From UBA2387 sp019454665 (GTDB taxonomy: Bacteria; Armatimonadota; Fimbriimonadia; Fimbriimonadales; Fimbriimonadaceae): a stretch of DNA of 64,000 bases. The stretch's first letter is position 1, and each line of letters starts with the position of its first letter. The position numbers and the translations under genes are program-made. The DNA lies in the NCBI GenBank assembly GCA_045862995.1, contig BTVX01000002.1:124001-188000 (forward strand), given 5' to 3'. The notes beneath the pieces were generated by a model. That model searched no databases, was not told where the DNA came from, and saw only the letters and a program-made list of their open reading frames with translations. Shown in pieces: positions 18,800 through 27,356 of the stretch.

Positions 18800-20173
18800 T
18801 TACTGCTTGAGGTCGCCGAGCCACACGGCGAACGCCTCTTGCGCCGCCGCCAGCTTCGCCGATTGGCGCGCGCGCTTCTCCTTGATGAACGGCTCGGGCA
18901 TGGGGAACAGACCCCAGTTGATGTTCATCGGGGCGAATTCGCGCTCGGTGGCATCGCTCAGGTGGGCCAAGAGCGAGCCGTAGGCCGTCGCACGCGGAGG
19001 CGTCGGCATCGTGCGCCGATGACGCTTCGCCGCCAAGGCCAGTCCGGCATAGATGCCCATCGCCGCGCTTTCCACATAGCCTTCGACCCCCGTGAGCTGC
19101 CCCGCGACGTAGACCCCCGGCCGCGCCAGCAGTTCGAGCGAGGGGCTCAGCGTGCGCGGCGCGTCGAGGTAGGTGTTGCGGTGAATCACCCCGTAGCGCA
19201 CGAACTCCGCGTTCTCCATGCCGGGGACCAGGCGGAACACGCGTTTCTGCTCGCCCCACTTGAGCCTCGTTTGGCACGCTACCAGCGAGTAGAGCGTCTT
19301 CTCGGCGTTCTCCGGGCGCAGTTGCAGGGCCGCCCAAGGGCGGCGTCCGGTTCGCGGATCGGTGAGCCCTACGGGCTTGAAGTTGCTGAACGCGAGGCTG
19401 CGCGCGCCCTTCTCGGCGATGGCCTCGATGGGCGCGCATCCCGCGAAGTACTTCACCTTCTCCAGGAAGCTCTCTTCGGCTTCGGAGGGCGAGGCGTCGC
19501 GCTTGCCACCTGCTTCAAATGCGTGGATCGGGGCTCGCTCGGCGGAGACCAGCGCCTCGACGAACCGCTCGTAGGACTCCTTGTCGAACGGGCAATTCAA
19601 GTAGTCGTCGCCACCGCCCTTGTCGTATCGGCTTTGGGCGAACACGACGTCCATGTTCAGGCTGGCCGCTTCGACCGTCGGGCTGACGGCATCGTAGAAG
19701 TAGAGGTGCCGACGCCCCGTAAGGTCCGCCAACCACGCCGAGAGGTCGGGGCTGGTGAGCGGTCCCGTGGCCAAGATCGTGTCGCTCTCGCCGATCTCGT
19801 CCGGGTGGAACGTCCTGCGCTCGACCGAGATGTTGGGGTGCTCTTCAATGGCCTTGGTGATCGCCTCGCCGAACCGCTCGCGATCCACAGCCAGAGCCTC
19901 GCCTCCTGGGACCTCGTTCTCGGCGGCGACGCGAAGTACCAGCGAGCCCAGGGACTGCATCTCGGCCTTGAGCTGACCGGCGGGCGTCGTGGGCAGTCTC
20001 GACTTGAACGAGTTCGAGCAGACGAGTTCGGCTAGCCAAGACGTGGTGTGGGCGGGTGTGCTCTCGTGCGGGCGCATCTCGATCAGCCGCACCTTTTCGC
20101 CGCGCTCCGCCAACGCCCAAGCCGCCTCGACCCCCGCGAAGCCGCCCCCGACAACGGTGACGGGAGGCTTCAT
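18800..20173 (-). CDS. trmFO: Folate/FAD-dependent tRNA (m5U54) methyltransferase
   Basis: TrmFO uses methylene-tetrahydrofolate and FAD to make ribothymidine at position 54 of tRNAs. The N-terminal dinucleotide-binding motif VVGGGFAGVEAAWALAERG and the SWLAELVCSNSFKS segment, with the conserved Cys of the Gid/TrmFO family, identify it. LTGVEGYVESAAMGIYAGL near residue 365 is the second FAD region. The length of 457 is normal. Its ATG overlaps the leuB stop by 4 bases (ATGA). Placement between leuB and a glycosidase has no obvious functional meaning. Confidence 0.96.
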   Translation of the reverse strand: MKPPVTVVGGGFAGVEAAWALAERGEKVRLIEMRPHESTPAHTTSWLAELVCSNSFKSRLPTTPAGQLKAEMQSLGSLVLRVAAENEVPGGEALAVDRERFGEAITKAIEEHPNISVERRTFHPDEIGESDTILATGPLTSPDLSAWLADLTGRRHLYFYDAVSPTVEAASLNMDVVFAQSRYDKGGGDDYLNCPFDKESYERFVEALVSAERAPIHAFEAGGKRDASPSEAEESFLEKVKYFAGCAPIEAIAEKGARSLAFSNFKPVGLTDPRTGRRPWAALQLRPENAEKTLYSLVACQTRLKWGEQKRVFRLVPGMENAEFVRYGVIHRNTYLDAPRTLSPSLELLARPGVYVAGQLTGVEGYVESAAMGIYAGLALAAKRHRRTMPTPPRATAYGSLLAHLSDATEREFAPMNINWGLFPMPEPFIKEKRARQSAKLAAAQEAFAVWLGDLKQ

Positions 20174-21234
20174 AGGTGAGAGGCCACGGCATCGCCCATC
20201 GCGGCGCAACCGATGGCGGGTCCGCCTCGGGCGATGTCGGCGGTTCGCGCCCCGGTATCCAGGGCTTTGCCGACGGCCGTCTCGATCCGCTCGGCGGTCG
20301 CGGAGTCGCCGATCGTGAAGCGGAGCATCATGGCCGCGCTGAGGATGGTGGCGATCGGATTGGCTTTGTCCTGTCCCGCGATATCCGGTGCGGAACCGTG
20401 GATGGGCTCGTAGAGGCCGAACCGCTTCCCGTCCCGAGATGCTCCCAAGGATGCGGACGGCAACAGGCCGAGCGACCCCGTGATCATGGACGCCTCGTCC
20501 GAGAGGATGTCGCCGAACATGTTCTCGGTGAGGATGACGTCGAACTGGCGCGGGTTGCGGACAAGCTGCATCGCGCAGTTGTCCACCAGCATGTGGCTGA
20601 ACTCGATGTCGGGGCTCTCGGCGGCTTTGCGGTCCACGGTCTCGCGCCAAAGGCGGCTGGTCTCCAGCACGTTGGCCTTGTCCACGCTGACGATGCGCTT
20701 GCCACGGGTGCGGGCGACCTCGATGGCGGCATCGGTAATCCGCTCGACCTCGTGGCGCGAGTAGACGCACGTGTCGAGGGCCGTTTCGCCCCCGTCTCGG
20801 CGTTCGCGGGGCTTGCCAAAGTAGATGCCGCCCGTGAGTTCGCGCACCACGATCAGGTCCATCAGGGCATCCTCGCCCTTCAAAGGGGAGGCGTCGGCGA
20901 GTTGGGGCAACGTTTTGGCGGGGCGGATGTTGGCGAAGAGGCCAAGCTCTGCCCGCAAGGGAAGCAGGGCACCCACCTCGGGCCTCATGCTGGGCGGCTC
21001 GACCTTGTCCCACTTCGGCCCGCCGACCGCGCCGAGCAGCACGGCATCGGCACGCTTGCACAGGGCCAGCGTCTCGGGGGGCAGGGGGTGGCCGGTCGCG
21101 TCGTACGCCGCGCCGCCGATCAGGGCTTCTTCGAACTCCAGCGCTGCGCCTGCGGCGCGCAGGACTTTGAGCGTTTCGCGGACGACTTCGGGACCGATGC
21201 CGTCACCAAGGAGGACGGCGACAAGGGGGGGCAT
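20170..21234 (-). CDS. leuB: 3-isopropylmalate dehydrogenase
   Basis: LeuB catalyses the oxidative decarboxylation of 3-isopropylmalate in leucine biosynthesis using NAD. The 354-residue protein has the family N-terminus LLGDGIGPEVV and the substrate-binding LRAELGLFANIRP. The Mg/NAD site ENMFGDILSDEASMI is present, and the C-terminal NAD-specific GLYEPIHGSAPDIAGQDKANP. It starts 7 bases after murG and overlaps trmFO by ATGA, so it is embedded in the cell-wall cluster. leuA, leuC and leuD are not nearby. Confidence 0.97.
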   Translation of the reverse strand: MPPLVAVLLGDGIGPEVVRETLKVLRAAGAALEFEEALIGGAAYDATGHPLPPETLALCKRADAVLLGAVGGPKWDKVEPPSMRPEVGALLPLRAELGLFANIRPAKTLPQLADASPLKGEDALMDLIVVRELTGGIYFGKPRERRDGGETALDTCVYSRHEVERITDAAIEVARTRGKRIVSVDKANVLETSRLWRETVDRKAAESPDIEFSHMLVDNCAMQLVRNPRQFDVILTENMFGDILSDEASMITGSLGLLPSASLGASRDGKRFGLYEPIHGSAPDIAGQDKANPIATILSAAMMLRFTIGDSATAERIETAVGKALDTGARTADIARGGPAIGCAAMGDAVASHL

Positions 21235-21241
21235 GGGGCGA

Positions 21242-22297
21242 TTATGACAGGGGGGCCTTGGAGCAGGCCGCGTCGAGCATGGCGAGGATGCGGTCCACGC
21301 TGTCGGGCACGATCCACTCGGCGCACTTGGCTTGGATGGCGGCTGGGTCCGCCTCCCTCCAGTGTCGAACCAATTCCAGCACGCGTTCCGGAGTCGCCTC
21401 GGCTTGGGGAAGCAGCGTGGCGATGCCGAGCGCCTCGAACTCGCGGGCGTTTTCGGTCTGGTGGTCGTCCATCGCGCTGGGCAGGGGCACCAAGATGCTC
21501 GGGAGTCCGAACCAAGCGATCTCGGTCATCGTGCTGGCGCCGGCTCGTCCGAGCACCACCGCCGCCGAGGCCAAAGCTCCTCCCATCTGGGCGACGTCGA
21601 GATAGGGTTCGACCCGGTAGCCGGGCCGAGCCTTGGCGGCCGCTTCGGCATCGAAGTTGGAGGGTCCTGTGGCGTGGATCCAAGGGTGCGGGGCGTCGCC
21701 TTCGGCGGCGCGGGCGGCAACCGCATTCACGGCTTGCGCGCCTTGAGACCCCCCGACCACGACCACGTGGGTGCGCTCGCGGACCCCTGCGGCCATCGCG
21801 ACCAGTTCCTTCCTTACGGGTAGGCCGACGCGGGTGGCGCTCGCACCAAACACGCGCAGCGAGCGGTGAAACGTCACGCCGACCGAGGCCGCAACCTTCG
21901 CGAAGATGCGGTTCGAACGCCCGGGGATAGAGTTCTGTTCGTGGATGACGAGGGGCACACCGAGCTTCCTGGCGGCATACATGATCGGCGCAGCGGAGTA
22001 GCCTCCGGTCGAAAACACGACGTCGGGGCGATGAGTCGCCATGGCTTGCCTTGCCGCCGCCGAGGCCCTCAACAGTCCGATCGCCGACTTCCAGCCTCGG
22101 AGGGTCTTCAGACTCCAGAGCGGTTGAGCCGGGAAGCCCCGGAACTCGATGCCGGCGACTTGCGAGGCTTGGCCCTCTTGCCCGCGCAACGATCCGAAGT
22201 AGGCCACATCCGCGCCACGTGCTCTGGCGCTTTGGGCGACTTCGATGGCGGGAAAGACGTGCCCGCCGGTGCCGCCTCCCGTGACGATGAGCCTCAT
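21242..22297 (-). CDS. murG: UDP-GlcNAc:lipid I N-acetylglucosaminyltransferase
   Basis: MurG adds GlcNAc to lipid I on the inner face of the membrane to make lipid II. The 351-residue protein starts with the GT28 motif TGGGTGGHVFPAIE. It has the donor-site segments STGGYSAAPIMYAARK and GRAGASTMTEIAWFGLPSILVPLP. The ATG at 22297 overlaps the ftsW stop (ATGA). The murG product and the FtsW polymerase act in sequence, consistent with this coupling. Confidence 0.97.
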   Translation of the reverse strand: MRLIVTGGGTGGHVFPAIEVAQSARARGADVAYFGSLRGQEGQASQVAGIEFRGFPAQPLWSLKTLRGWKSAIGLLRASAAARQAMATHRPDVVFSTGGYSAAPIMYAARKLGVPLVIHEQNSIPGRSNRIFAKVAASVGVTFHRSLRVFGASATRVGLPVRKELVAMAAGVRERTHVVVVGGSQGAQAVNAVAARAAEGDAPHPWIHATGPSNFDAEAAAKARPGYRVEPYLDVAQMGGALASAAVVLGRAGASTMTEIAWFGLPSILVPLPSAMDDHQTENAREFEALGIATLLPQAEATPERVLELVRHWREADPAAIQAKCAEWIVPDSVDRILAMLDAACSKAPLS

Positions 22298-23499
22298 CGG
22301 GCCAAGGCTCCGATGGGATGCTTCGGGGCTTGCTTGGCCTCCTTGGCGACCTTCTTGGCAGCGGGTTGGCGCAACGATCCCATGGCGATGCCGATTCCCA
22401 TCCAAAGGGCCAGCACGCTCGAACCTCCGGCGCTGAAGAAGGGAAGGGGGACGCCGATCGCCGGGATCGCGCCGGTCGCCATCAGGATGTTCACCGACGA
22501 CTGAACGGCGATCCACGCGGCCATTCCCGTGCAGAACATGGTGCCGTACGCATCCGGGGCGAGGCGAGCCACCTTGAGGAATCGCCACGCGAGAGCGGCC
22601 AGCACGCCCATGGCGATCAGACCGCCGACCAAGCCGACCTCCTCGCCGATCGTGCCGAACACAAAGTCGTTGGTCGCCGCGGGAAGGATGTGCTTGAGAC
22701 GGCCGTCGCCCAATCCCACACCGAAGATCCCTCCTTGAGCCAGAGCCAGTTCGGATTGGGTCGTCTGGTAGCCGATGTCGCTGACGTTGTGGTCCGCCCA
22801 CCGCTCGTAGTGACGGGCGAACCGTTGCCACCGGTAGTCCTCCATCCGAACGGCTCCGATCGCCCCGACCACCAGGACTGCGGTGAGTGCGGCCAAGCTG
22901 GTCAATCGTACGTTGCCGACGAACATCATGGCCAGGACGATGGCGACCATGATCGAGCCCGTTCCCAGGTCCTCCAAGGCGACCCAGCCCGCCAGCCCCA
23001 AGGCAAACAAGAACGGCACGAACCGAACAAAGCCCGGCACGACGACATGATCGAGATAGCGGGCTGTGCCCCCCAGGCGACCGGTGGGTTGGAACTCGGG
23101 TCGCCGGGCGAGCACGCTGGCCAGAAACGCGATCAGGCCGACTTTGGCGAACTCGGAGGGTTGCAGACGGATGCCCTGAATCTCGATCCACGACTTCGCG
23201 CTGTTCTGCTCGACACCGAAAAGCACGACGAGGACGACGGCGCTGACAAAGGCCAGCCCATAGGCCAACCATCCAAGACGCGACCAAATGTGGGGTCCGA
23301 CCCGCGAGAGCAGCCAGGCCAAGCCCAAGCCGAGTCCCACGCAAGCCAAATGGGCCAGCACGCCCTTGGCGAACACCCCCTCGCCCCGCGCGATGGAGGC
23401 GGCATAGGAACTGTCCACCACGATCAGCGTGCCCAAGAAGCAAGCGAAGAAAGCCCAGCCGGCGAGATGGATGTCGGGGAATCCGTACCTTGGTTTCAT
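22294..23499 (-). CDS. ftsW: Septal peptidoglycan polymerase FtsW
   Basis: FtsW is a SEDS-family integral membrane glycosyltransferase that polymerises lipid II at the division septum with FtsI. The 401-residue sequence shows about ten hydrophobic segments. SEDS motifs include RLQPSEFAKVGLIAFLASVLAR and the large-loop region SDIGYQTTQSELALAQGGIFGVGLGDGR. A C-terminal GVPLPFFSAGGSS signature is followed by a Lys/Ala-rich cytoplasmic tail. It lies 58 bases after mraY; murD, which normally sits between mraY and ftsW, is absent. Confidence 0.95.
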   Translation of the reverse strand: MKPRYGFPDIHLAGWAFFACFLGTLIVVDSSYAASIARGEGVFAKGVLAHLACVGLGLGLAWLLSRVGPHIWSRLGWLAYGLAFVSAVVLVVLFGVEQNSAKSWIEIQGIRLQPSEFAKVGLIAFLASVLARRPEFQPTGRLGGTARYLDHVVVPGFVRFVPFLFALGLAGWVALEDLGTGSIMVAIVLAMMFVGNVRLTSLAALTAVLVVGAIGAVRMEDYRWQRFARHYERWADHNVSDIGYQTTQSELALAQGGIFGVGLGDGRLKHILPAATNDFVFGTIGEEVGLVGGLIAMGVLAALAWRFLKVARLAPDAYGTMFCTGMAAWIAVQSSVNILMATGAIPAIGVPLPFFSAGGSSVLALWMGIGIAMGSLRQPAAKKVAKEAKQAPKHPIGALAR

Positions 23500-23557
23500 T
23501 GCGCACCTTTCTCCCCGAGCCTAGGGGATGGCGAGGCTACGGCGAGTCGAAAATGCC

Positions 23558-24529
23558 TCATGGCAGGCCTCCCATGTCGCGGACAGCCAACGCCAGCGCG
23601 GCCACGGCCAACAACAACTGGACGAGAGCGAACGACCAGACGACGCGGCTCTCGGGCCAGCCCTTCTTCTCGAACGCGTGGTGGATCGGCGCCATGGGGA
23701 ACAACCGCTTGCGCGTCAGCTTGAACCAGCCCACCTGCATCGGCACGGGCACCAACTCGATCACCATCAACAGGCTCAGCACCAGGAGGGGAAGTGTTGG
23801 GCGGCCCAACTCGAGGCGGCCGATGTGTGTTTCGGCGAACCAGCCGACGGTCAGAAAGCCCATCAAAGCCCCGATCGGCATCGAACCCGTGTCTCCCATG
23901 AACACCCGTGCCGGTGGCGCGTTGACGAACAGGAACGCCACCAAACCTCCGGCGACCGCACCTGCGATGTGCACGGGCAACGCAGGTGCGCCGGCCCAGT
24001 CCAGCCACAGCACGCCCAGCGCTCCAAAGGCCAAGAAGTGAACCAGGCCGATGGACCCCGCCAAGGCGTCCAAGCCATCGGCGAAGTTGTACGCGTTGGC
24101 GAAGAACAACACCCCGAAACCGGCCAAGATCAGGTTTCTCGGGGTGTTGGGCAACCCCATGAGCGCGGGCGTGCAAGCGGCCAAAGCGACCTGCACGCCG
24201 AGTTTGGGCAGCCAGCCGAGTCCCCGCTTGCCCGTGAGTTTCGGCATCACGAAGTCGTCCACGAACCCCAGCGCGGCGAAGCCGCCAAGCCAAGCCAGCA
24301 GCATCCAGTGGCCCGGGAAGGCGAAGCCCCAAGCGGCCAACCCCACCAAGACGATCAAGCCGCCCATCGTCGGCGTGCCTTGCTTCTTCTGGTGGGTTTC
24401 CGGTGCGTGCGGGTCGATGGTCTGCCTGGCCCGACCGGCTCGCAGAGCGGCCATCACCAACGGCGCTGCGACCGCTGCCGCGAGGAACGAGACCCAGAAC
24501 GCCGTCAAGAGATCGGAAAGGGTGGTCAT
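23558..24529 (-). CDS. mraY: Phospho-MurNAc-pentapeptide transferase
   Basis: MraY transfers phospho-MurNAc-pentapeptide to undecaprenyl phosphate, forming lipid I. The 323-residue polytopic membrane protein has the catalytic Asp pair in LGFVDDF. It also has the NAYNFADGLDALAG motif and the VFMGDTGSMPIG loop characteristic of the family, plus the late histidine motif APIHHAFEKKGW. The ATG at 24529 overlaps the murF stop by 4 bases. An open frame extends to 24736, but upstream sequence is antisense-like relative to murF. Confidence 0.96.
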   Translation of the reverse strand: MTTLSDLLTAFWVSFLAAAVAAPLVMAALRAGRARQTIDPHAPETHQKKQGTPTMGGLIVLVGLAAWGFAFPGHWMLLAWLGGFAALGFVDDFVMPKLTGKRGLGWLPKLGVQVALAACTPALMGLPNTPRNLILAGFGVLFFANAYNFADGLDALAGSIGLVHFLAFGALGVLWLDWAGAPALPVHIAGAVAGGLVAFLFVNAPPARVFMGDTGSMPIGALMGFLTVGWFAETHIGRLELGRPTLPLLVLSLLMVIELVPVPMQVGWFKLTRKRLFPMAPIHHAFEKKGWPESRVVWSFALVQLLLAVAALALAVRDMGGLP

Positions 24530-25881
24530 GATGGAACCTCCACCAGCCGCTCCAGCCCGAGGGCCCGGCTGCCTTTGAGCAACACGACGTCGCCGGGCAA
24601 CGTCCGATCGAGAAACTCGCGCAGGTCGTCCAGGTCGTCGGCCAGCAAGAACTGCTCGTCGGCCATGCCGCATCGGATGGCTTCGTCCTGGATCGCCCAC
24701 GTGCCTTCGCCGAACAGAGCCACACGTTCCACGCACGATGCGGCCAGCGCGCGCCCAACCATCCGGTGGCCTTCTTCCGAGGCATCGCCCAGTTCCTTCA
24801 TCTCGCCGAGTACGGCAAGGCAGCGCGTCGCCTCGGTGAACTCGGCCAGCGATTCGATGGCGTAGACGACGCTCGGCGGGCTGGCGTTGTAGGCGTCGAG
24901 CAACACCGTGGCGTGACCGTGGGCGACGGTCTGCATGCGCAACGGGGGAATCTGGGAGTACGTCAGCGCGGCGGCGGCCTCATGTAACGAGACCCCCGCC
25001 GCAACGCCGACGACAAGTGCGGCTCCCGCATTTAGGGCGTTGTGGCGGCCGACGGTGGGTAGTTCGGCCTCGAATGGTCGCCCATCGAGGACGCCCGTGA
25101 TCAGGCTTCCGCCTCCTGCCTTCCGCTGATAACTCAGAATCCGGCAATCGGCTTCGGCGCTGAACCCGTACGACCGCACAACGCTTGGTGAACCGTGCTT
25201 CAAGCGTTGGTAGAAGTCGTCTTCACGCCAAACGACAGAAATACCTGTTTGCGGGTCGAGGGCCTGGAGCAGTTCCATCTTGGCGTGGAAAATGCCCTCG
25301 CGCGAGCCCACTTTTTCGATGTGCGCGTAACCGATGTTGGTTACGACGCCGATCGTCGGCCGTACGAACGAGGCGAGGTGCGCGATCTGCCCGAACCCCC
25401 TCATGCCCATCTCGGTGACCACGACCTTGTGGTCCTCGAGTTCTGCCCAGAGCAGGGGCGACGTGTACTCCGAGTTGCGGTTGCCGGGGTTCTTGAGCAC
25501 GGGGCCAAGGGGCGAGAGCGCCGCAGCGATGAACTCCTTGGTGGTCGTCTTGCCGGCGCTGCCCGTGACGCCGACCACGGGGCCCGTGAACGCGTCGCGG
25601 AGTCCTCCCGCGAACCGGGCCAGCGCGGCGACCAGGTTGTCCACCAAGACGTGCGGCGCGGGCACGGGTCTCTCGGCGATCACGGCGGCGACGCCGGCGT
25701 GCGCGACGGCCTCTGCGTAGTCGTGTCCGTCGGCGTTCTCGCCTCGGATGGCGAGGAAGACCCTGCCGGATTGCTCCTCGCGGCTGTCGGTGGTGAAGCC
25801 TGTGAAGATCGTCTCCGCTGCGACGCCCTGGAGCGTTCCACCCAGGCGGGAAGCGAGTTCGCCAACGGTCCACTGCCTCAT
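24526..25881 (-). CDS. murF: UDP-MurNAc-tripeptide:D-Ala-D-Ala ligase
   Basis: MurF adds the D-Ala-D-Ala dipeptide to the UDP-MurNAc tripeptide using ATP. The 451-residue protein has the Mur ligase P-loop GVTGSAGKTTTKEF near residue 105. The central-domain residues NPGNRNSEYTSPLLW and the C-terminal-domain LLDAYNASPPSV are also present. The start overlaps the murE stop by ATGA and the stop overlaps mraY the same way. No odd features are seen. Confidence 0.96.
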   Translation of the reverse strand: MRQWTVGELASRLGGTLQGVAAETIFTGFTTDSREEQSGRVFLAIRGENADGHDYAEAVAHAGVAAVIAERPVPAPHVLVDNLVAALARFAGGLRDAFTGPVVGVTGSAGKTTTKEFIAAALSPLGPVLKNPGNRNSEYTSPLLWAELEDHKVVVTEMGMRGFGQIAHLASFVRPTIGVVTNIGYAHIEKVGSREGIFHAKMELLQALDPQTGISVVWREDDFYQRLKHGSPSVVRSYGFSAEADCRILSYQRKAGGGSLITGVLDGRPFEAELPTVGRHNALNAGAALVVGVAAGVSLHEAAAALTYSQIPPLRMQTVAHGHATVLLDAYNASPPSVVYAIESLAEFTEATRCLAVLGEMKELGDASEEGHRMVGRALAASCVERVALFGEGTWAIQDEAIRCGMADEQFLLADDLDDLREFLDRTLPGDVVLLKGSRALGLERLVEVPS

Positions 25882-27356
25882 CGGCGGGCCTCCAATCCTC
25901 GGCGCACCAAGTCGCGGTCGTCCATCGGGTGTTTGGTACGCCCGATGACCTGGTAGTTCTCGTGACCCTTGCCCGCCACAACCACGACGTCGCCGGGCTC
26001 GGCCAGTTCGATCGCTTTGGCCACCGCCTCGGCACGGTCCACGATGGTCAGGCTTTGCTTGGCGGTCACCAGACCCGGGACGATGTCGCGCAGGATGGCG
26101 TCGGGGTCTTCGGTCCGTGGATTGTCGCTGGTCGCCACGGCGATGTCGGCTCGTTCGGCGGCCGCGCGTCCCATGATCGGCCGCTTGGTGCGGTCTCGGT
26201 CGCCCCCGCACCCGAAAACAGCGATGACGCGCCCCGTCGTCAGCTCGCGAACGGCGTCGAGGAGTTTGGCCAGCGCGTCCGGTGTGTGGGCGTAGTCCAC
26301 CAACACGCCGATGCCTTGGTCGTTGGGAACGGACTCGAAGCGGCCCGGGGCTGGCTTCACCCCGTGCAAGGCGTGTGCGGTTTCGCGGAGGTCGTAGCCC
26401 AAGGCGACCAGCGCTCCGGCGGCGCTGAGCAGGTTGTCCACGTTGAACGAACCTCCGACCGCAGCTCGGAACTCGGCGGTAGCTCCGTCGAGATCCAGCC
26501 GCAACTCGATCGCTTCGACGCCAACGCGGACGGGCGTTCCCACCAAGCGGCTGCTGCCCGCGCCGGGGGCTCCATGGCGTCGGGAGGTTTCGACTGCCCC
26601 AGGAGTTCGGGCCGCCCACTCGGCGCCCACGGGGTCGTCCACGTTGAACACGGCTCCCTCGGACAGGTCGAACAGCCTGGCCTTGGCCTCGCGGTAGGCG
26701 TCCATCGTGCCGTGGAAGTCGAGGTGGTCTTGGGTCAGGTTCGTGAACACGCACACCTCGAACCGCAAACCGTCCACGCGATGCTCGGCGAGCGCATGGC
26801 TGCTGACCTCCATCGCGAGGTCCTGCGCGCCCGAATCGCGCACTTCGGCAACGAGCCGCATGAGTTCGACCGAGAAGGGAGTCGTGTTGGCCAGTTCTCG
26901 TTCGATTCCGGGCGCCCAAATGCCGAGAGTGCCCAGGTACGCGCCCCGTCGGCCCAGCCGTGCGAAGGCCTGTCGCAGCAGCCAAGCCGTCGTGGTTTTG
27001 CCGTTGGTGCCCGTGACGCCGACGATGCGCAGCGCCGATCCGGGGTCGCCGAGCACGGCCTTTGCCGCGAGGGCAGCGGCCAGCGAAAGGGATTCGAGCG
27101 CTACTCGAACGAACGGCAGACCGGCCGAACGCGCCAGCGCAACCCCTTCGGAGGAGCAGACCAACGCGGCGCTGGCTCCACCGGCGACGGCTTGAGGGAT
27201 GAACCGGTGGCCGTCCACGGTGTGTCCGGGGTAGCACACGAACAAGGTGCCGGGCGTGACCGCGCGGGAGTCCGACACGATGTCTGTGACGTCCGCCGAC
27301 CCCTCGGACTCCAGGGCGAGATCCTCCAGTTGAAGGACGACTTCGCGAAGCGTCAT
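25878..27356 (-). CDS. murE: UDP-MurNAc-dipeptide:meso-diaminopimelate ligase
   Basis: MurE adds the third residue of the stem peptide. The motif D-N-P-R (SDNPRTEDP near residue 405) is the known determinant for meso-diaminopimelate over lysine, so this organism should have mDAP-type peptidoglycan. The P-loop GVTGTNGKTTTAWLL lies near residue 112, and the lysine-carboxylation region is present in the central domain. The 492-residue length is normal. The ATG at 27356 overlaps the ftsI stop by 4 bases; the longer frame to 27431 lies within ftsI. Confidence 0.96.
   Translation of the reverse strand: MTLREVVLQLEDLALESEGSADVTDIVSDSRAVTPGTLFVCYPGHTVDGHRFIPQAVAGGASAALVCSSEGVALARSAGLPFVRVALESLSLAAALAAKAVLGDPGSALRIVGVTGTNGKTTTAWLLRQAFARLGRRGAYLGTLGIWAPGIERELANTTPFSVELMRLVAEVRDSGAQDLAMEVSSHALAEHRVDGLRFEVCVFTNLTQDHLDFHGTMDAYREAKARLFDLSEGAVFNVDDPVGAEWAARTPGAVETSRRHGAPGAGSSRLVGTPVRVGVEAIELRLDLDGATAEFRAAVGGSFNVDNLLSAAGALVALGYDLRETAHALHGVKPAPGRFESVPNDQGIGVLVDYAHTPDALAKLLDAVRELTTGRVIAVFGCGGDRDRTKRPIMGRAAAERADIAVATSDNPRTEDPDAILRDIVPGLVTAKQSLTIVDRAEAVAKAIELAEPGDVVVVAGKGHENYQVIGRTKHPMDDRDLVRRGLEARR

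Noticed and set aside
18800..21061. 753-aa reading frame containing trmFO
   Set aside because: Only the part from the ATG at 20173 is TrmFO. The upstream part is out-of-frame leuB, so the apparent fusion is not real.
21242..23506. 754-aa frame suggesting an extended MurG
   Set aside because: The N-terminal part is out-of-frame ftsW; MurG starts at 22297 with its GGGTGGH motif.
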